The notes below the pieces were generated by a model. The model was not told where the DNA came from. It was given only the letters and a program-made list of their open reading frames with translations, and did not search any database. Of a stretch of 64,000 nucleotides of DNA, positions 56,092 to 64,000 are shown piece by piece (the first letter of the stretch is position 1; each line of letters starts with the position of its first letter). The stretch comes from Pseudomonadota bacterium (GTDB lineage Bacteria > Pseudomonadota > Alphaproteobacteria > Rhizobiales > Rhizobiaceae), in NCBI GenBank assembly GCA_023444445.1, contig JAEXMK010000188.1, forward strand, positions 16,667-80,666, written 5' to 3'. The position numbers and the translations under genes were made by a program.

Positions 56092-56475
56092 CTAGAACAG
56101 GTCGAAGTCTCCGGAAGCCTTGTCCAGCGGCTGGGAATGGCCGTGACGGAAGGCGGCGCCCAGCGCCTTCTGCATTTCGGCAAGCTTGACCAGGCTTAAC
56201 GCCGTGGAGACATCCACGAACCAGTCTCCGGGAATGGAGCCGGTGATGGTGTCGATGAATTCTGCAAGACCGCGGGTCTTCTGGACTGCGAGATCAATGC
56301 CCTGCAGCAGCTTTACGCCTTCGCTGGACAATTGACCGCTGGTCACCTCCAGCAACTGCGGCTCGATGCGCTCGATAAGATAGGCGACGTCGTGCAGTTC
56401 CGATACCACCCGCATCAGCACATCCGGCAGGGCTTCTTCGAACGGAGTGGCGGCGGTGTGCTCTGCAAGCTGCAT
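56092..56475 (-). CDS. cheT: Chemotaxis protein CheT (orf10), CheZ-like phosphatase candidate
   Basis: In Sinorhizobium the protein at this position is CheT, reported to speed CheY1-P loss and to interact with CheR. The 127-residue helical protein carries a DXXXQ motif, DLAVQ (D61, Q65), as in CheZ phosphatases, on a predicted long helix. It ends in GDFDLF; the neighbouring CheD ends in NDIEFF. GGAG precedes the ATG. It lies between cheD and fliF, as in A. tumefaciens, where it was called orf10. Confidence 0.85.
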   Translation of the reverse strand: MQLAEHTAATPFEEALPDVLMRVVSELHDVAYLIERIEPQLLEVTSGQLSSEGVKLLQGIDLAVQKTRGLAEFIDTITGSIPGDWFVDVSTALSLVKLAEMQKALGAAFRHGHSQPLDKASGDFDLF

Positions 56476-56489
56476 TGGAAACTCCGTGA

Positions 56490-57035
56490 CTAGAAAAATT
56501 CGATATCGTTGGCGACGGGTTTGGGTGCCGGCACCGGACGCGTTTCCATGGCAACCGTCTTCTGGGTTTCCGCGCCGCTGAGGGGATGCTGACGTGCGCG
56601 ACCGGAGACCGGCCAGAATTCGATCTTGCGGCCGTGATCCCCGCCGGTGGAGGAACTTATGACCGGAATGCCTTCATCCTTCAGAAACTGCATGGCGAAG
56701 ATGGCGTTCTGTTCACCGACATTGGAGAAGCTGGCGATCGTTTTCGCACCGCCGAAAACCTTGGCTTCCAGACGATCGCGGCGGGCGCCCTGCTTCAAAA
56801 GGCCGTTGATCAGCAATTCCATGAGATGCACGCCATAACGTGTCGCATCTCCTCCGGTCACACTACCCGTTCCCGGCAGCAGAAAGTGGTTCATTCCTCC
56901 GACGCCGGCAACGGGATCTCTCAGACAGGCAGCCACGCACGAGCCGAGTATCGTCGTCATCACCACGTCGGGATCGCTGACGACCTTATACTCGCCCTGA
57001 ATGATATGTACGCGCTTGGCCGCAGCTTCGATCAT
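56490..57035 (-). CDS. cheD: Chemoreceptor glutamine deamidase CheD
   Basis: CheD deamidates receptor glutamines and tunes adaptation. The 181-residue protein has the catalytic Cys33 in [14 protein letters not shown] and His50 in [10 protein letters not shown], with the family block [20 protein letters not shown] Pro-rich linker and the tail NDIEFF extend beyond the core domain. Its ATG overlaps the cheY2 stop (ATGA). Confidence 0.94.
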   Translation of the reverse strand: MIEAAAKRVHIIQGEYKVVSDPDVVMTTILGSCVAACLRDPVAGVGGMNHFLLPGTGSVTGGDATRYGVHLMELLINGLLKQGARRDRLEAKVFGGAKTIASFSNVGEQNAIFAMQFLKDEGIPVISSSTGGDHGRKIEFWPVSGRARQHPLSGAETQKTVAMETRPVPAPKPVANDIEFF

Positions 57036-57421
57036 TTCAGCGATCCGAAAACCGCCTCGATGGCTGCACGCATCTTGTCGATGGTGAAGGGCTTGGCCAG
57101 CACGTTGTTTGCGCCGAGCTGCGCTGCTTTCTGCACCAGCGCACGGTCGCCCTGCGCGGTCAGAATGATGAAAGCGGCCTTCTTGGTGGTCGGGTTGGCC
57201 CTGACGGCGTGCAGGAAACCGAGGCCATCCATCTTCGGCATGTTGAAATCGGAAATGACGAGATGATGGGGCTGCTGCTCCATGATCTTCATTCCCTGCT
57301 CGCCGTCACCGGCGGCGGTGATCTGCTTGAAGCCGAGCTGTGTCAGCGCATCGCTGAGGAGCAACCGGCTGGTCACCTGATCGTCAACGATCAGAACTTT
57401 GATCTTTTCTGCGAGAGACAT
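57032..57421 (-). CDS. cheY2: Chemotaxis response regulator CheY2
   Basis: In rhizobia CheY2-P is the main regulator that slows the motor, while CheY1 acts as a phosphate sink. The 129-residue receiver has the acidic pair D13/D14, acceptor D58 ([12 protein letters not shown]) and K110 (VLAKPF). It overlaps cheB and cheD by one to four bases, implying translational coupling. The assignment as CheY2 rests on position after cheB. Confidence 0.93.
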   Translation of the reverse strand: MSLAEKIKVLIVDDQVTSRLLLSDALTQLGFKQITAAGDGEQGMKIMEQQPHHLVISDFNMPKMDGLGFLHAVRANPTTKKAAFIILTAQGDRALVQKAAQLGANNVLAKPFTIDKMRAAIEAVFGSLK

Positions 57422-58476
57422 TAGTCAGCACCTTCTTTGCGGGCAGTGGTTAGTTTCAGGATTTCTTCGCCGATGGAAGCCAACGGCAATTGCTGCTCTA
57501 CCGCGCCAAGCTCATAGGCCACGCGGGGCATACCATAGACGACACATGTTTTTTCGTTCTGGCCGACGGTGCGCGCACCGGCGTGGCGCATCTTCAAAAG
57601 TCCAGCCGCGCCATCGCGGCCCATGCCGGTGAGAATGACGCCGACGGCATTGCGTCCGGCAAGTTCGGCCACCGAATCAAACAGCACATCGACGGAGGGG
57701 CGATGGCCGTTGACGGGATCGCGTTCGATAAGGCGGCAGCAGGGTGCTGCCCGGTTGGCGATCTGCAAATGGCGTTCGCCGCCCGGCGCGAGGTAGATCT
57801 TGCCGGTCTGCAGGCGTGCGCCGTCCGTCGCCTCTTCGACCACCGGGGCGCAGATGCGGTTCAGCCTTTCCGCGAAACTCTTGGTAAAGGTCGGCGGCAT
57901 GTGCTGGGTAATCACGGTCGGCGGGCAATTGGCCGGGAACTTCTGGAGTACCGCGATCAGCGCTTCGACGCCACCCGTGGAAGAGCCGATGGCCACGACC
58001 TTGCGGCCCGCCCGATAGTCGCTCATCGGAACCGGCTGCGCCACGGCGGCGGCTTCCGGCCGGGCTGCACGGTAGGCGGCATGTTGCGAGCGGGCGGCGG
58101 CCTTCACCTTGTCGGCCAGATCGCCGAAGGGGCGCGCATCACCTGGGGCAGGCTTGCCAACACAGTCGAAAGCACCAATTTCTAGTGCGGCCAGCGAAGC
58201 ATCCGCACCGCGATGGGTCAGCGACGAGACCATGATGACCGGCATGGGGCGCAGCCGCATGATCTTTTCGAGAAATTCCAGTCCGTTCATCTCCGGCATC
58301 TCGATATCGAGCGTCACGACATCGGGATTGAGCTGCTTGATGGCGGCACGTGCTTCCATGGCGTTACCGGCCTGGCCAACGACCTCGACTTCCGGATCGG
58401 CTTTGAGGACGGCGGAGATCAGGCCACGCATGGTGGGAGAGTCGTCAACGACCAGGACCCGTGCGAGTGCGCTCAT
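57421..58476 (-). CDS. cheB: Chemotaxis methylesterase CheB
   Basis: CheB removes methyl groups from receptors when phosphorylated by CheA. The 351 residues have an N-terminal receiver (D11/D12, acceptor D57, K109) and a C-terminal methylesterase with the triad Ser165 ([14 protein letters not shown]), His192 (VITQHMPP) and Asp288 (LTGMGRDGA). It overlaps cheR by ATGA and cheY2 by TAATG. Confidence 0.96.
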   Translation of the reverse strand: MSALARVLVVDDSPTMRGLISAVLKADPEVEVVGQAGNAMEARAAIKQLNPDVVTLDIEMPEMNGLEFLEKIMRLRPMPVIMVSSLTHRGADASLAALEIGAFDCVGKPAPGDARPFGDLADKVKAAARSQHAAYRAARPEAAAVAQPVPMSDYRAGRKVVAIGSSTGGVEALIAVLQKFPANCPPTVITQHMPPTFTKSFAERLNRICAPVVEEATDGARLQTGKIYLAPGGERHLQIANRAAPCCRLIERDPVNGHRPSVDVLFDSVAELAGRNAVGVILTGMGRDGAAGLLKMRHAGARTVGQNEKTCVVYGMPRVAYELGAVEQQLPLASIGEEILKLTTARKEGAD

Positions 58477-59381
58477 GCCTTCCTCCCGGACGTGTGACCA
58501 ATGAAGCGGTAGGTGGTGATGCCCGTATTGTCGAACAGGTTCTTGGCGTCACCGGAGACGCGTTCGGAATGGCCAATATAAAGATGACCACCTTCCGGCA
58601 GCAGCCCGGCGAAACGCGACCAGATGCGAGTCTGCGTCGGCTCGTCAAAATAGATGACGACATTGCGGCAGAAGATGACGTCGAAATTGCCCTTGAAGGG
58701 CCATTGCGTCATCAGGTTCAGCTCGTTGAAGGTGATGAGGCGCTTGACCTTGTCATCAATGCGGAACTTGCGGCGACCACCGGCATCGACCTCCGTGAAC
58801 CATTGCTTACGCATGGCGGGCGACACGGTTTCAAGAGCATTGTCGTCGTAAACGCCGGCCCGGGCCTGCGCCAGAATTTTCGGATCGATATCGGTGGCAA
58901 GAATCTTGAAGTCGTAGTCAGCCGCATTCGGGAACATGGCGAGCACGGTAAGCGCAATCGAGTAGGGCTCCTGCCCATCGGAACAGGCAGCCGACCAGAT
59001 GCGTGCGCGCCCGCCGCTCTTTGCGCGGGCGATAAGGCCCGGGAGGACCTCGTCACGAAGATGTTCGAAATGGTGGTTTTCACGGAAGAAGCGGGTGAAA
59101 TTCGTCGTCAGGTGCGACAGCATTTCCCGACGCGGCTGCGCACCTTCGGGTGAAGACACCAGTGCGCAATATTCGCGGAAACCGGAAAGGCCGAGATTGC
59201 GAATATGTTTCGAAAGGCGGGAATAGACCAGCGATGCCTTGGTGTCATTTAGATAGATGCCGGCATCGGCGTAGATCATCGCAGCGATTTCCGAGAGGTC
59301 GCGTCTCGTCAGCGGGTATTCACCGCTGGCAAGAACCTCGTCGGGAGACTGGCGCTGGTCGCTGAAATTAGGTGCTGCCAT
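58473..59381 (-). CDS. cheR: Chemotaxis methyltransferase CheR
   Basis: CheR methylates receptor glutamates with S-adenosylmethionine. The 302-residue protein has the N-terminal helical domain ([20 protein letters not shown]) and the methyltransferase domain ([50 protein letters not shown]). It lies 13 bp after the cheA stop and overlaps cheB. Confidence 0.96.
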   Translation of the reverse strand: MAAPNFSDQRQSPDEVLASGEYPLTRRDLSEIAAMIYADAGIYLNDTKASLVYSRLSKHIRNLGLSGFREYCALVSSPEGAQPRREMLSHLTTNFTRFFRENHHFEHLRDEVLPGLIARAKSGGRARIWSAACSDGQEPYSIALTVLAMFPNAADYDFKILATDIDPKILAQARAGVYDDNALETVSPAMRKQWFTEVDAGGRRKFRIDDKVKRLITFNELNLMTQWPFKGNFDVIFCRNVVIYFDEPTQTRIWSRFAGLLPEGGHLYIGHSERVSGDAKNLFDNTGITTYRFIGHTSGRKA

Positions 59382-59394
59382 GGATGATCCGCTT

Positions 59395-61656
59395 TCAACC
59401 CGTCGCCGCGAGCGACATTTCCTGCTTCAGGGGCTGTCCGCGCGAGGCGCTGACGATGGCGTCCACATCCAGAATGAGCGCAACGCGCCCGTCACCCAAA
59501 ATAGTGGCGGCAGCAATGCCCGGTACATGGGTATAGTTGGCTTCCAACGACTTGATGACGACCTGACGCTGGCCCTGGATGGCGTCAACCATCAGCGCAC
59601 GCTGGCCGCCGCCTTCCGATTCCACCAGAAGCGCGACGCCTTCGACCGGATCGGCCTGGGTGGGGCGGAAGTTCAGGACGCGGCCGACATCAACGAGCGG
59701 GCAGAAGGAATTGCGGATGGAGATCAGCCGCTGGTTGGCGCCAAAGGAGTGAATATTCTTCGCTTCCGGCTGCAGGGTTTCCACGATCGCGGTCAGCGGC
59801 ACGACCAGTGTCTGGCCGGCAACCGTGACCACCATGCCGTCAAGAACGGCAAGCGTCAGCGGCAGGCTCATGGTGAAGGTCGAGCCATGGCCGGGGCGCG
59901 AGGAGATGCTGATGCGGCCGCCAAGCGCCTGAATGGAACGCTTGACCACATCCATGCCGACACCGCGACCGGAGATGTCGGAAATCTTGTCGGCCGTGGA
60001 GAAGCCCGGAGCGAAGATCAGATTGTCGATCTCCTCATCCGTCAGGTTCGCATCGGCGGCGATCAGATCGTTGTCGATTGCCTTCTGGCGGACGCGCTCA
60101 CGGTTGATGCCGGCGCCATCGTCCTGCAGCTCGATCAGGATGCGGCCCGAGCGATGCTTGGCCGAAAGCTTGATGGTGCCTTCCGGGTTCTTGCCCGCCG
60201 CTTCGCGTTTTTCCGGCGTTTCGATACCGTGGTCGACGGCATTGCGGATCATGTGCGTCAGCGGTTCGGCCAGCTTGTCGATGACCGTCTTGTCAACTTC
60301 GGTGTTCTCACCTTCGGTGACGAGGCGGATCTGCTTGCCGATCATGTCTGCGACTTCACGGACGATACGCGACATGCGCTGGAAGACAGGCTTCACCGGC
60401 TGCGCGCGGATGGCCATGACGCTGTCCTGGATTTCGCGCGTCAGCTGCTGCAGCTCGTCCAGCCCCATATTGACGGCGGACGTGCCGCTGGCATCGTTTT
60501 CGATAACGCTCTGCGACAGCATTGCCTGATTGATGACGAGCTCGCCGACGAGGTTGATCAGGCGATCAACGCGATCGAGATCGACGCGGATGGTTTGGCC
60601 GGCGCTCGCATTGGCGGCAGCGTTGGCATTTGCCTGCGCCGCTGCAGGCGCTGCCGCCGCGTCGCGCTTCTCGATCGCGGCATTGACACTCTGGGCGATC
60701 TGCGTCGTCGCGACGGCGGCCTCGACGGTCGCGGCAACGAAAGATTCTTCCACCACGGCTGCTTCGACGGCGGGCTGTTCTTCCGGCCCGTCATCGAGAG
60801 CAGACAGATCGAACGGAACCGGGATCATCGGCAGTTCTTCCTCATCCGCGGCCGCATCCGAAACGTCAGGGGTGATTTCGAGATCACAGTCCCATTCGGC
60901 AAATTCGAAGACGCTGCGGATCCCTTCCTCACCCTTTTCGGTGGCGATGGAAATCGTCCACGAAAGATAGGAGGCTTCAGGATCGAGCTTGTCGAGCGCC
61001 GGCAGTTCGGACATGTCGCAGTTAACGCTCATGTCACCGATGCGCGCGAGATCGCGCAGCAGAAGTGCTGCCTCATTGCCCTTGGAATAAAGCGATGCGT
61101 GCGGCTTGAACGTGATCTGGAAGGTCGGCACCTCCATCAGCGGCGTCGTCTCGTCGGCAAAATCGGAGAAAGAGAAAGGGATCGGCTCGAAGCCGCTTTC
61201 ATCCGTCGGTTTGACCTTGACGGGTTCCGGCGCCTTAACAGCGACGGGAGCCGGTGAGGATGCCGGAACGGCTTCGCCATTGGCCAGCGCTTCCAGCTCC
61301 TTGACGAGGCCACGGGTACGACTTTCATCGACGCTCCCGCCGTCCCTTGCGGCATTGGTCAGGTCCGCCAGCACGTCGGCGGAACGCAGCATAACCTTCA
61401 GGACGTCCTGTGTCGGTTCCAGCTTGTTGGAACGGACGCAGTCGAGCGTCGTTTCAAAAACGTGAGCGAAGGCCACGAGATCATCGAGACCGAAGGCCCC
61501 TGCCCCGCCCTTGATGGAATGAACGGCTCGGAAAACGGCATTGACGGTTTCCGGATCACGGTCGCCGTCATTCAATTTAAGAAGCCCGGATTCCAGTTCT
61601 GCGAGCTGTTCTTCGCATTCCTGGAAAAAGATTTCCTTGATTTCGTTCATATCCAT
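59395..61656 (-). CDS. cheA: Chemotaxis histidine kinase CheA
   Basis: CheA phosphorylates CheY1, CheY2 and CheB in response to receptors. The 753 residues have the P1 phosphotransfer domain with His46 (AVFRAVHSIKGGAGAF), a P2-like region, P3 dimerisation (RVDRLINLVGELVINQAML), the P4 ATPase (HMIRNAVDHGIETPEKRE, ISGRGVGMDVVKRSIQAL) and the CheW-like P5 (LPLTLAVLDGMVV). AGGACA precedes the first ATG. No separate cheW lies beside it. Confidence 0.96.
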   Translation of the reverse strand: MDMNEIKEIFFQECEEQLAELESGLLKLNDGDRDPETVNAVFRAVHSIKGGAGAFGLDDLVAFAHVFETTLDCVRSNKLEPTQDVLKVMLRSADVLADLTNAARDGGSVDESRTRGLVKELEALANGEAVPASSPAPVAVKAPEPVKVKPTDESGFEPIPFSFSDFADETTPLMEVPTFQITFKPHASLYSKGNEAALLLRDLARIGDMSVNCDMSELPALDKLDPEASYLSWTISIATEKGEEGIRSVFEFAEWDCDLEITPDVSDAAADEEELPMIPVPFDLSALDDGPEEQPAVEAAVVEESFVAATVEAAVATTQIAQSVNAAIEKRDAAAAPAAAQANANAAANASAGQTIRVDLDRVDRLINLVGELVINQAMLSQSVIENDASGTSAVNMGLDELQQLTREIQDSVMAIRAQPVKPVFQRMSRIVREVADMIGKQIRLVTEGENTEVDKTVIDKLAEPLTHMIRNAVDHGIETPEKREAAGKNPEGTIKLSAKHRSGRILIELQDDGAGINRERVRQKAIDNDLIAADANLTDEEIDNLIFAPGFSTADKISDISGRGVGMDVVKRSIQALGGRISISSRPGHGSTFTMSLPLTLAVLDGMVVTVAGQTLVVPLTAIVETLQPEAKNIHSFGANQRLISIRNSFCPLVDVGRVLNFRPTQADPVEGVALLVESEGGGQRALMVDAIQGQRQVVIKSLEANYTHVPGIAAATILGDGRVALILDVDAIVSASRGQPLKQEMSLAATG

Positions 61657-61672
61657 CGTGAAATGTCCTGTA

Positions 61673-62038
61673 TCAGGCAGTTACGCGCTCAATGGCATCG
61701 ATGAGTTTTGCGGGATCGAAAGGCTTGACGATCCAACCCGTTGCACCGGCCTGCCGGGCGCGGTTCTTCTTCTCTGCATCGCTTTCGGTCGTCAGAACGA
61801 GGATCGGGATCGCCCGGTACTTTTCGTTGCGACGCACGCCCTCGATGAAGCCGAAACCGTCGAGACGCGGCATGTTGATGTCGGTCACGATGACATCCGG
61901 GTTGCTCTGTTCCAGCACTTCCAGACCCTCGATGCCGTCCTCGGCCTGAATGGTCTCGAAACCGGCATTGTTAAGGGTGACCAGGAGCATGTTCCTGATC
62001 GTTCTGGAATCATCCACGGTGAGAACTTTTTTCTTCAC
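61673..62038 (-). CDS. cheY1: Chemotaxis response regulator CheY1
   Basis: CheY1 in rhizobia drains phosphate from CheY2-P back through CheA. The 121-residue receiver has D9/D10 (VLTVDDSRTIRNM), acceptor D53 (VIVTDINMPRLDG) and K105 (WIVKPFDPAK). I start at the GTG at 62038 because AAGGAG lies 8 bp upstream; the longer open frame to 62185 reads antisense-like sequence through cheS. It overlaps cheS by four bases. Confidence 0.94.
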   Translation of the reverse strand: MKKKVLTVDDSRTIRNMLLVTLNNAGFETIQAEDGIEGLEVLEQSNPDVIVTDINMPRLDGFGFIEGVRRNEKYRAIPILVLTTESDAEKKNRARQAGATGWIVKPFDPAKLIDAIERVTA

Positions 62039-62334
62039 TTTTGCATCTCCTTGGGGAGCAAATGGTCGATATCGACGCCTATCAGTTTCATGGTCTTGTC
62101 GAATGCATCGGAAACCCTTGCGAAACCAAAGGGTTTGCCATCCTCTTCCCAGGATTTCGCGCCGGCCATGAGGACCTGGGCGCACAGCGCGCCGATGCGC
62201 TCCACCTCAGACGCATCGACGGACAAGGGTGCTCCTCTCAGCGTCATCAGCTTGCCGTGCAGGGCCGATGCTTCGTTGAGATCCAGCACCGGTGACAGTT
62301 TCAGCGTCGCCTCAGCTGCTTTTCTGGCTGCCAT
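62035..62334 (-). CDS. cheS: STAS-domain chemotaxis protein CheS (orf2)
   Basis: In Sinorhizobium CheS binds the CheA P2 region and increases the affinity of CheA for CheY1-P, speeding signal loss. This 99-residue protein has a single STAS fold (LSPVLDLNEASALHGKLMTL, PLSVDASEVERIGALCAQVL). The residue following the DAS pair is not an obvious phosphorylatable site, so it probably acts without phosphorylation. It overlaps the MCP stop (TAATG) and cheY1. Confidence 0.9.
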   Translation of the reverse strand: MAARKAAEATLKLSPVLDLNEASALHGKLMTLRGAPLSVDASEVERIGALCAQVLMAGAKSWEEDGKPFGFARVSDAFDKTMKLIGVDIDHLLPKEMQK

Positions 62335-63941
62335 TACATGACTCCCTGGCGCTTGACTTGTTGGTAATACTGGCCGTTCTCCGTACGGTTATCCGCACGG
62401 GCCATAAATGATGAGTGCTGCCGATCCGCACCGGCGGCGGCAGCGAAATGTTCCTGGCGGGCAATACGAAATTCGCGCACGGTCCGGCCGAGTTCCAGAA
62501 TGACGGTATGAAGCTCGTCGGCCTCGGAGACGCAGGCATTGCTATCGGCCACATTTCGACCGGCATCCCTTTGCTGCTCGACGATATCGGCAGTGACCGA
62601 TTGCAGTTCGCCGGCATGATCGGCGGTGCGGCGCGAGACCTCCACGATCATGTCGTTGATGCCCGACACCTGCTTGACCACGCCGTCAATCGCCTCCTGC
62701 GTGCGATTGACCATACGCACGCCGCCTTCGACCTGGGTCTTCGTGGTGACGACGAGGCTCTTGATCTCTCTTGCGGCATCGGCGGAACGCTGGGCCAGTG
62801 CCCTGACTTCCTGCGCGACGACGGCGAAACCACGACCGCTTTCGCCCGCTCGCGCCGCCTCGATGCCGGCATTGAGGGCGAGAAGGTTGGTCTGGAAGGC
62901 GATCTCGTCGATGGTGCCGATGATCCGGCCGATCTGTTCGGCCGACTGTTCGATGTCAGACATGGCGTCGATCGCCTCGCCGATCGCCCTGCCGCTTTCG
63001 ACCGCCGCGTCGCGGGCGCTGGACACTGCCTTTTCCGTCGCCGAAATGCGCGCACCGTTTTCAGCCACGCTCGCAATCATCGCCTGAAGTGCCCGGGACG
63101 TCTCGGCAAGCGCTTCGGCCTGCTGGTGCGAACGCTCAGCGATGGAACGACCGAGATCGGCAAAACGTGCGCTCAACGCCTCGGCCTCGCCGACACCGTT
63201 CTGAGCTGATACTAACGACGCGCCGATCGTCGCGAGCGCCGTATTGAAGGTTGCCGCAACATCCCGATAGGCATCGGGGATGTCACCGTCGATACGAGCC
63301 TGCAAATCGCCCGCCGCAAAAGCCGTCAGCGCCGCGCCGAGCAGGCTTGCCGCTTCAGCGCGGTCATTGTCGCGCTGTTCCTGAAGTTCGCGGCCATGGC
63401 GCAGGCGCAGTTCATTAAAGCGCAACGATACGGCGATCTCGGTATCGACCATCACCAGACGGACGACGTTCTTCACGGCTTCCGCCAGTTCACGGCTCTT
63501 TTTGCGGTTGCCGGGCAGGATGGAACGCGGCGCATGTTCGGCCACCAGCCCGCCAAGCAGATGCTCCAGAACGACGGCGTGACTGGCGATCTGCCAACGC
63601 GGATCGAGACCCATGCGGCTGGCGTTGTCGGAAAGAACCTTCACCCGTTCGGCATAAAGCGCATCGAAACGTGCATCCGTCAGCACGCTCCAGTGCGAGG
63701 ATTGCAGATCATGCAGCCGGTCGAGCTGGTTTTCGCTTTCGAAGGATGGCGAACAGTCCGGCATGGACTGGAAACGGGTCATCACGTCGCGCAGGCCGGC
63801 CTTGACGTAAGGCTCCAGCATGCCGCGGTAGCTGCGCAGAAAATCGGATTGCGTTTCATCGAGGCCGGCAAAACGCAGCCGTCCCGCCAGGCTTCCGCCT
63901 GCCGATCTGCGCGCTTGATCTGATGGCAAGTCCTGCCCCAA
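62334..63941 (-). CDS. Soluble globin-coupled chemoreceptor at the head of the che operon
   Basis: The 535-residue protein has no membrane segment. Residues 20-185 look like a globin-coupled sensor ([20 protein letters not shown]; the proximal haem His is probably H83), then a HAMP-like linker, and the MCP signalling hairpin ([40 protein letters not shown]). It would sense oxygen or another haem ligand, like HemAT, or internal signals as proposed for rhizobial IcpA. The start is TTG at 63941 behind GGGGA; no ATG or GTG is available nearby, so the N-terminus is uncertain. Confidence 0.85.
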   Translation of the reverse strand: MGQDLPSDQARRSAGGSLAGRLRFAGLDETQSDFLRSYRGMLEPYVKAGLRDVMTRFQSMPDCSPSFESENQLDRLHDLQSSHWSVLTDARFDALYAERVKVLSDNASRMGLDPRWQIASHAVVLEHLLGGLVAEHAPRSILPGNRKKSRELAEAVKNVVRLVMVDTEIAVSLRFNELRLRHGRELQEQRDNDRAEAASLLGAALTAFAAGDLQARIDGDIPDAYRDVAATFNTALATIGASLVSAQNGVGEAEALSARFADLGRSIAERSHQQAEALAETSRALQAMIASVAENGARISATEKAVSSARDAAVESGRAIGEAIDAMSDIEQSAEQIGRIIGTIDEIAFQTNLLALNAGIEAARAGESGRGFAVVAQEVRALAQRSADAAREIKSLVVTTKTQVEGGVRMVNRTQEAIDGVVKQVSGINDMIVEVSRRTADHAGELQSVTADIVEQQRDAGRNVADSNACVSEADELHTVILELGRTVREFRIARQEHFAAAAGADRQHSSFMARADNRTENGQYYQQVKRQGVM

Positions 63942-64000
63942 CCGACGTCCCCAACAACATGACGGCCGGTAAACCCGGCCGAATTGGCCAAGGTTCAGAA

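Noticed and set aside
59380-61257. Plus-strand open frame of 625 codons opposite cheA
   Set aside because: Antisense to cheA, whose domains are complete; the composition is Asp/Arg-rich and repetitive.
1-64000. CRISPR arrays, insertion sequences, prophage or toxin-antitoxin genes
   Set aside because: No regularly spaced repeats, transposases, phage structural genes or paired small toxin-antitoxin frames were found on either strand.

Overview
The window is an alphaproteobacterial chromosome segment, most likely from an Agrobacterium (A. tumefaciens species complex). The evidence is four flagellins whose lengths (306, 320, 313 and 430 residues) match my recollection of FlaA, FlaB, FlaC and FlaD of A. 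tumefaciens, rhizobial motor genes (motC, motE, fliK/motD), the visN/visR and ftcR (rem) regulators, and a chemotaxis operon without cheW. No database search was run; calls rest on motifs, lengths and gene order.

Positions 1-9200 carry a minus-strand operon: flgE-flgK-flgL-flaF-flbT-flgD-fliQ-flhA-fliR, a FliJ-like gene and the start of a rod-binding FlgJ-like gene cut by the window edge. The class IB regulator ftcR follows at 9306-9977. Next, all on the minus strand, come a FliH-like gene-motB-motC-fliK-lytic transglycosylase (15381 to 10260), flaD, and motA-fliM-fliN-fliG-flhB-orf145 (22474 to 17319). From 22661 transcription is rightward: a DUF1217 gene-flgF-fliI-orf187, then flgB-flgC-fliE-flgG-flgA-flgI-motE-flgH-fliL-fliP, then flaA, flaB and flaC, each with its own terminator.

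Positions 36473-46651 are a non-motility block: tRNA-Thr(GGT), murA, a DUF2948 gene, hisD, a UPF0262 gene, a low-molecular-weight phosphatase, infA, maf, yacG, a membrane-anchored unknown, galE/exoB, an aminotransferase and mscL. A large orphan hybrid kinase with a sodium/solute-symporter sensor domain and a transmembrane chemoreceptor follow. The minus strand then carries visN-visR and the chemotaxis operon: a globin-type MCP, cheS, cheY1, cheA, cheR, cheB, cheY2, cheD, cheT and fliF.

Together these genes encode nearly the whole flagellum: MS/C ring, export gate and ATPase, rod, hook, filament, stator and switch, plus the signal relay. The inferred hierarchy is VisN/VisR, then FtcR, then structural, motor and chemotaxis genes, with FlaF/FlbT acting on flagellin mRNA. 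I found no wholly unknown system. The most interesting signals are regulatory: a shared hairpin that would hide the ribosome-binding site of flaA, flaB and flaC; two palindromes flanking the visN -10 box; a 10-bp inverted repeat upstream of ftcR; and a near-identical 21-bp element upstream of flgE and motA. No IS element, CRISPR array, integrase or prophage was seen.
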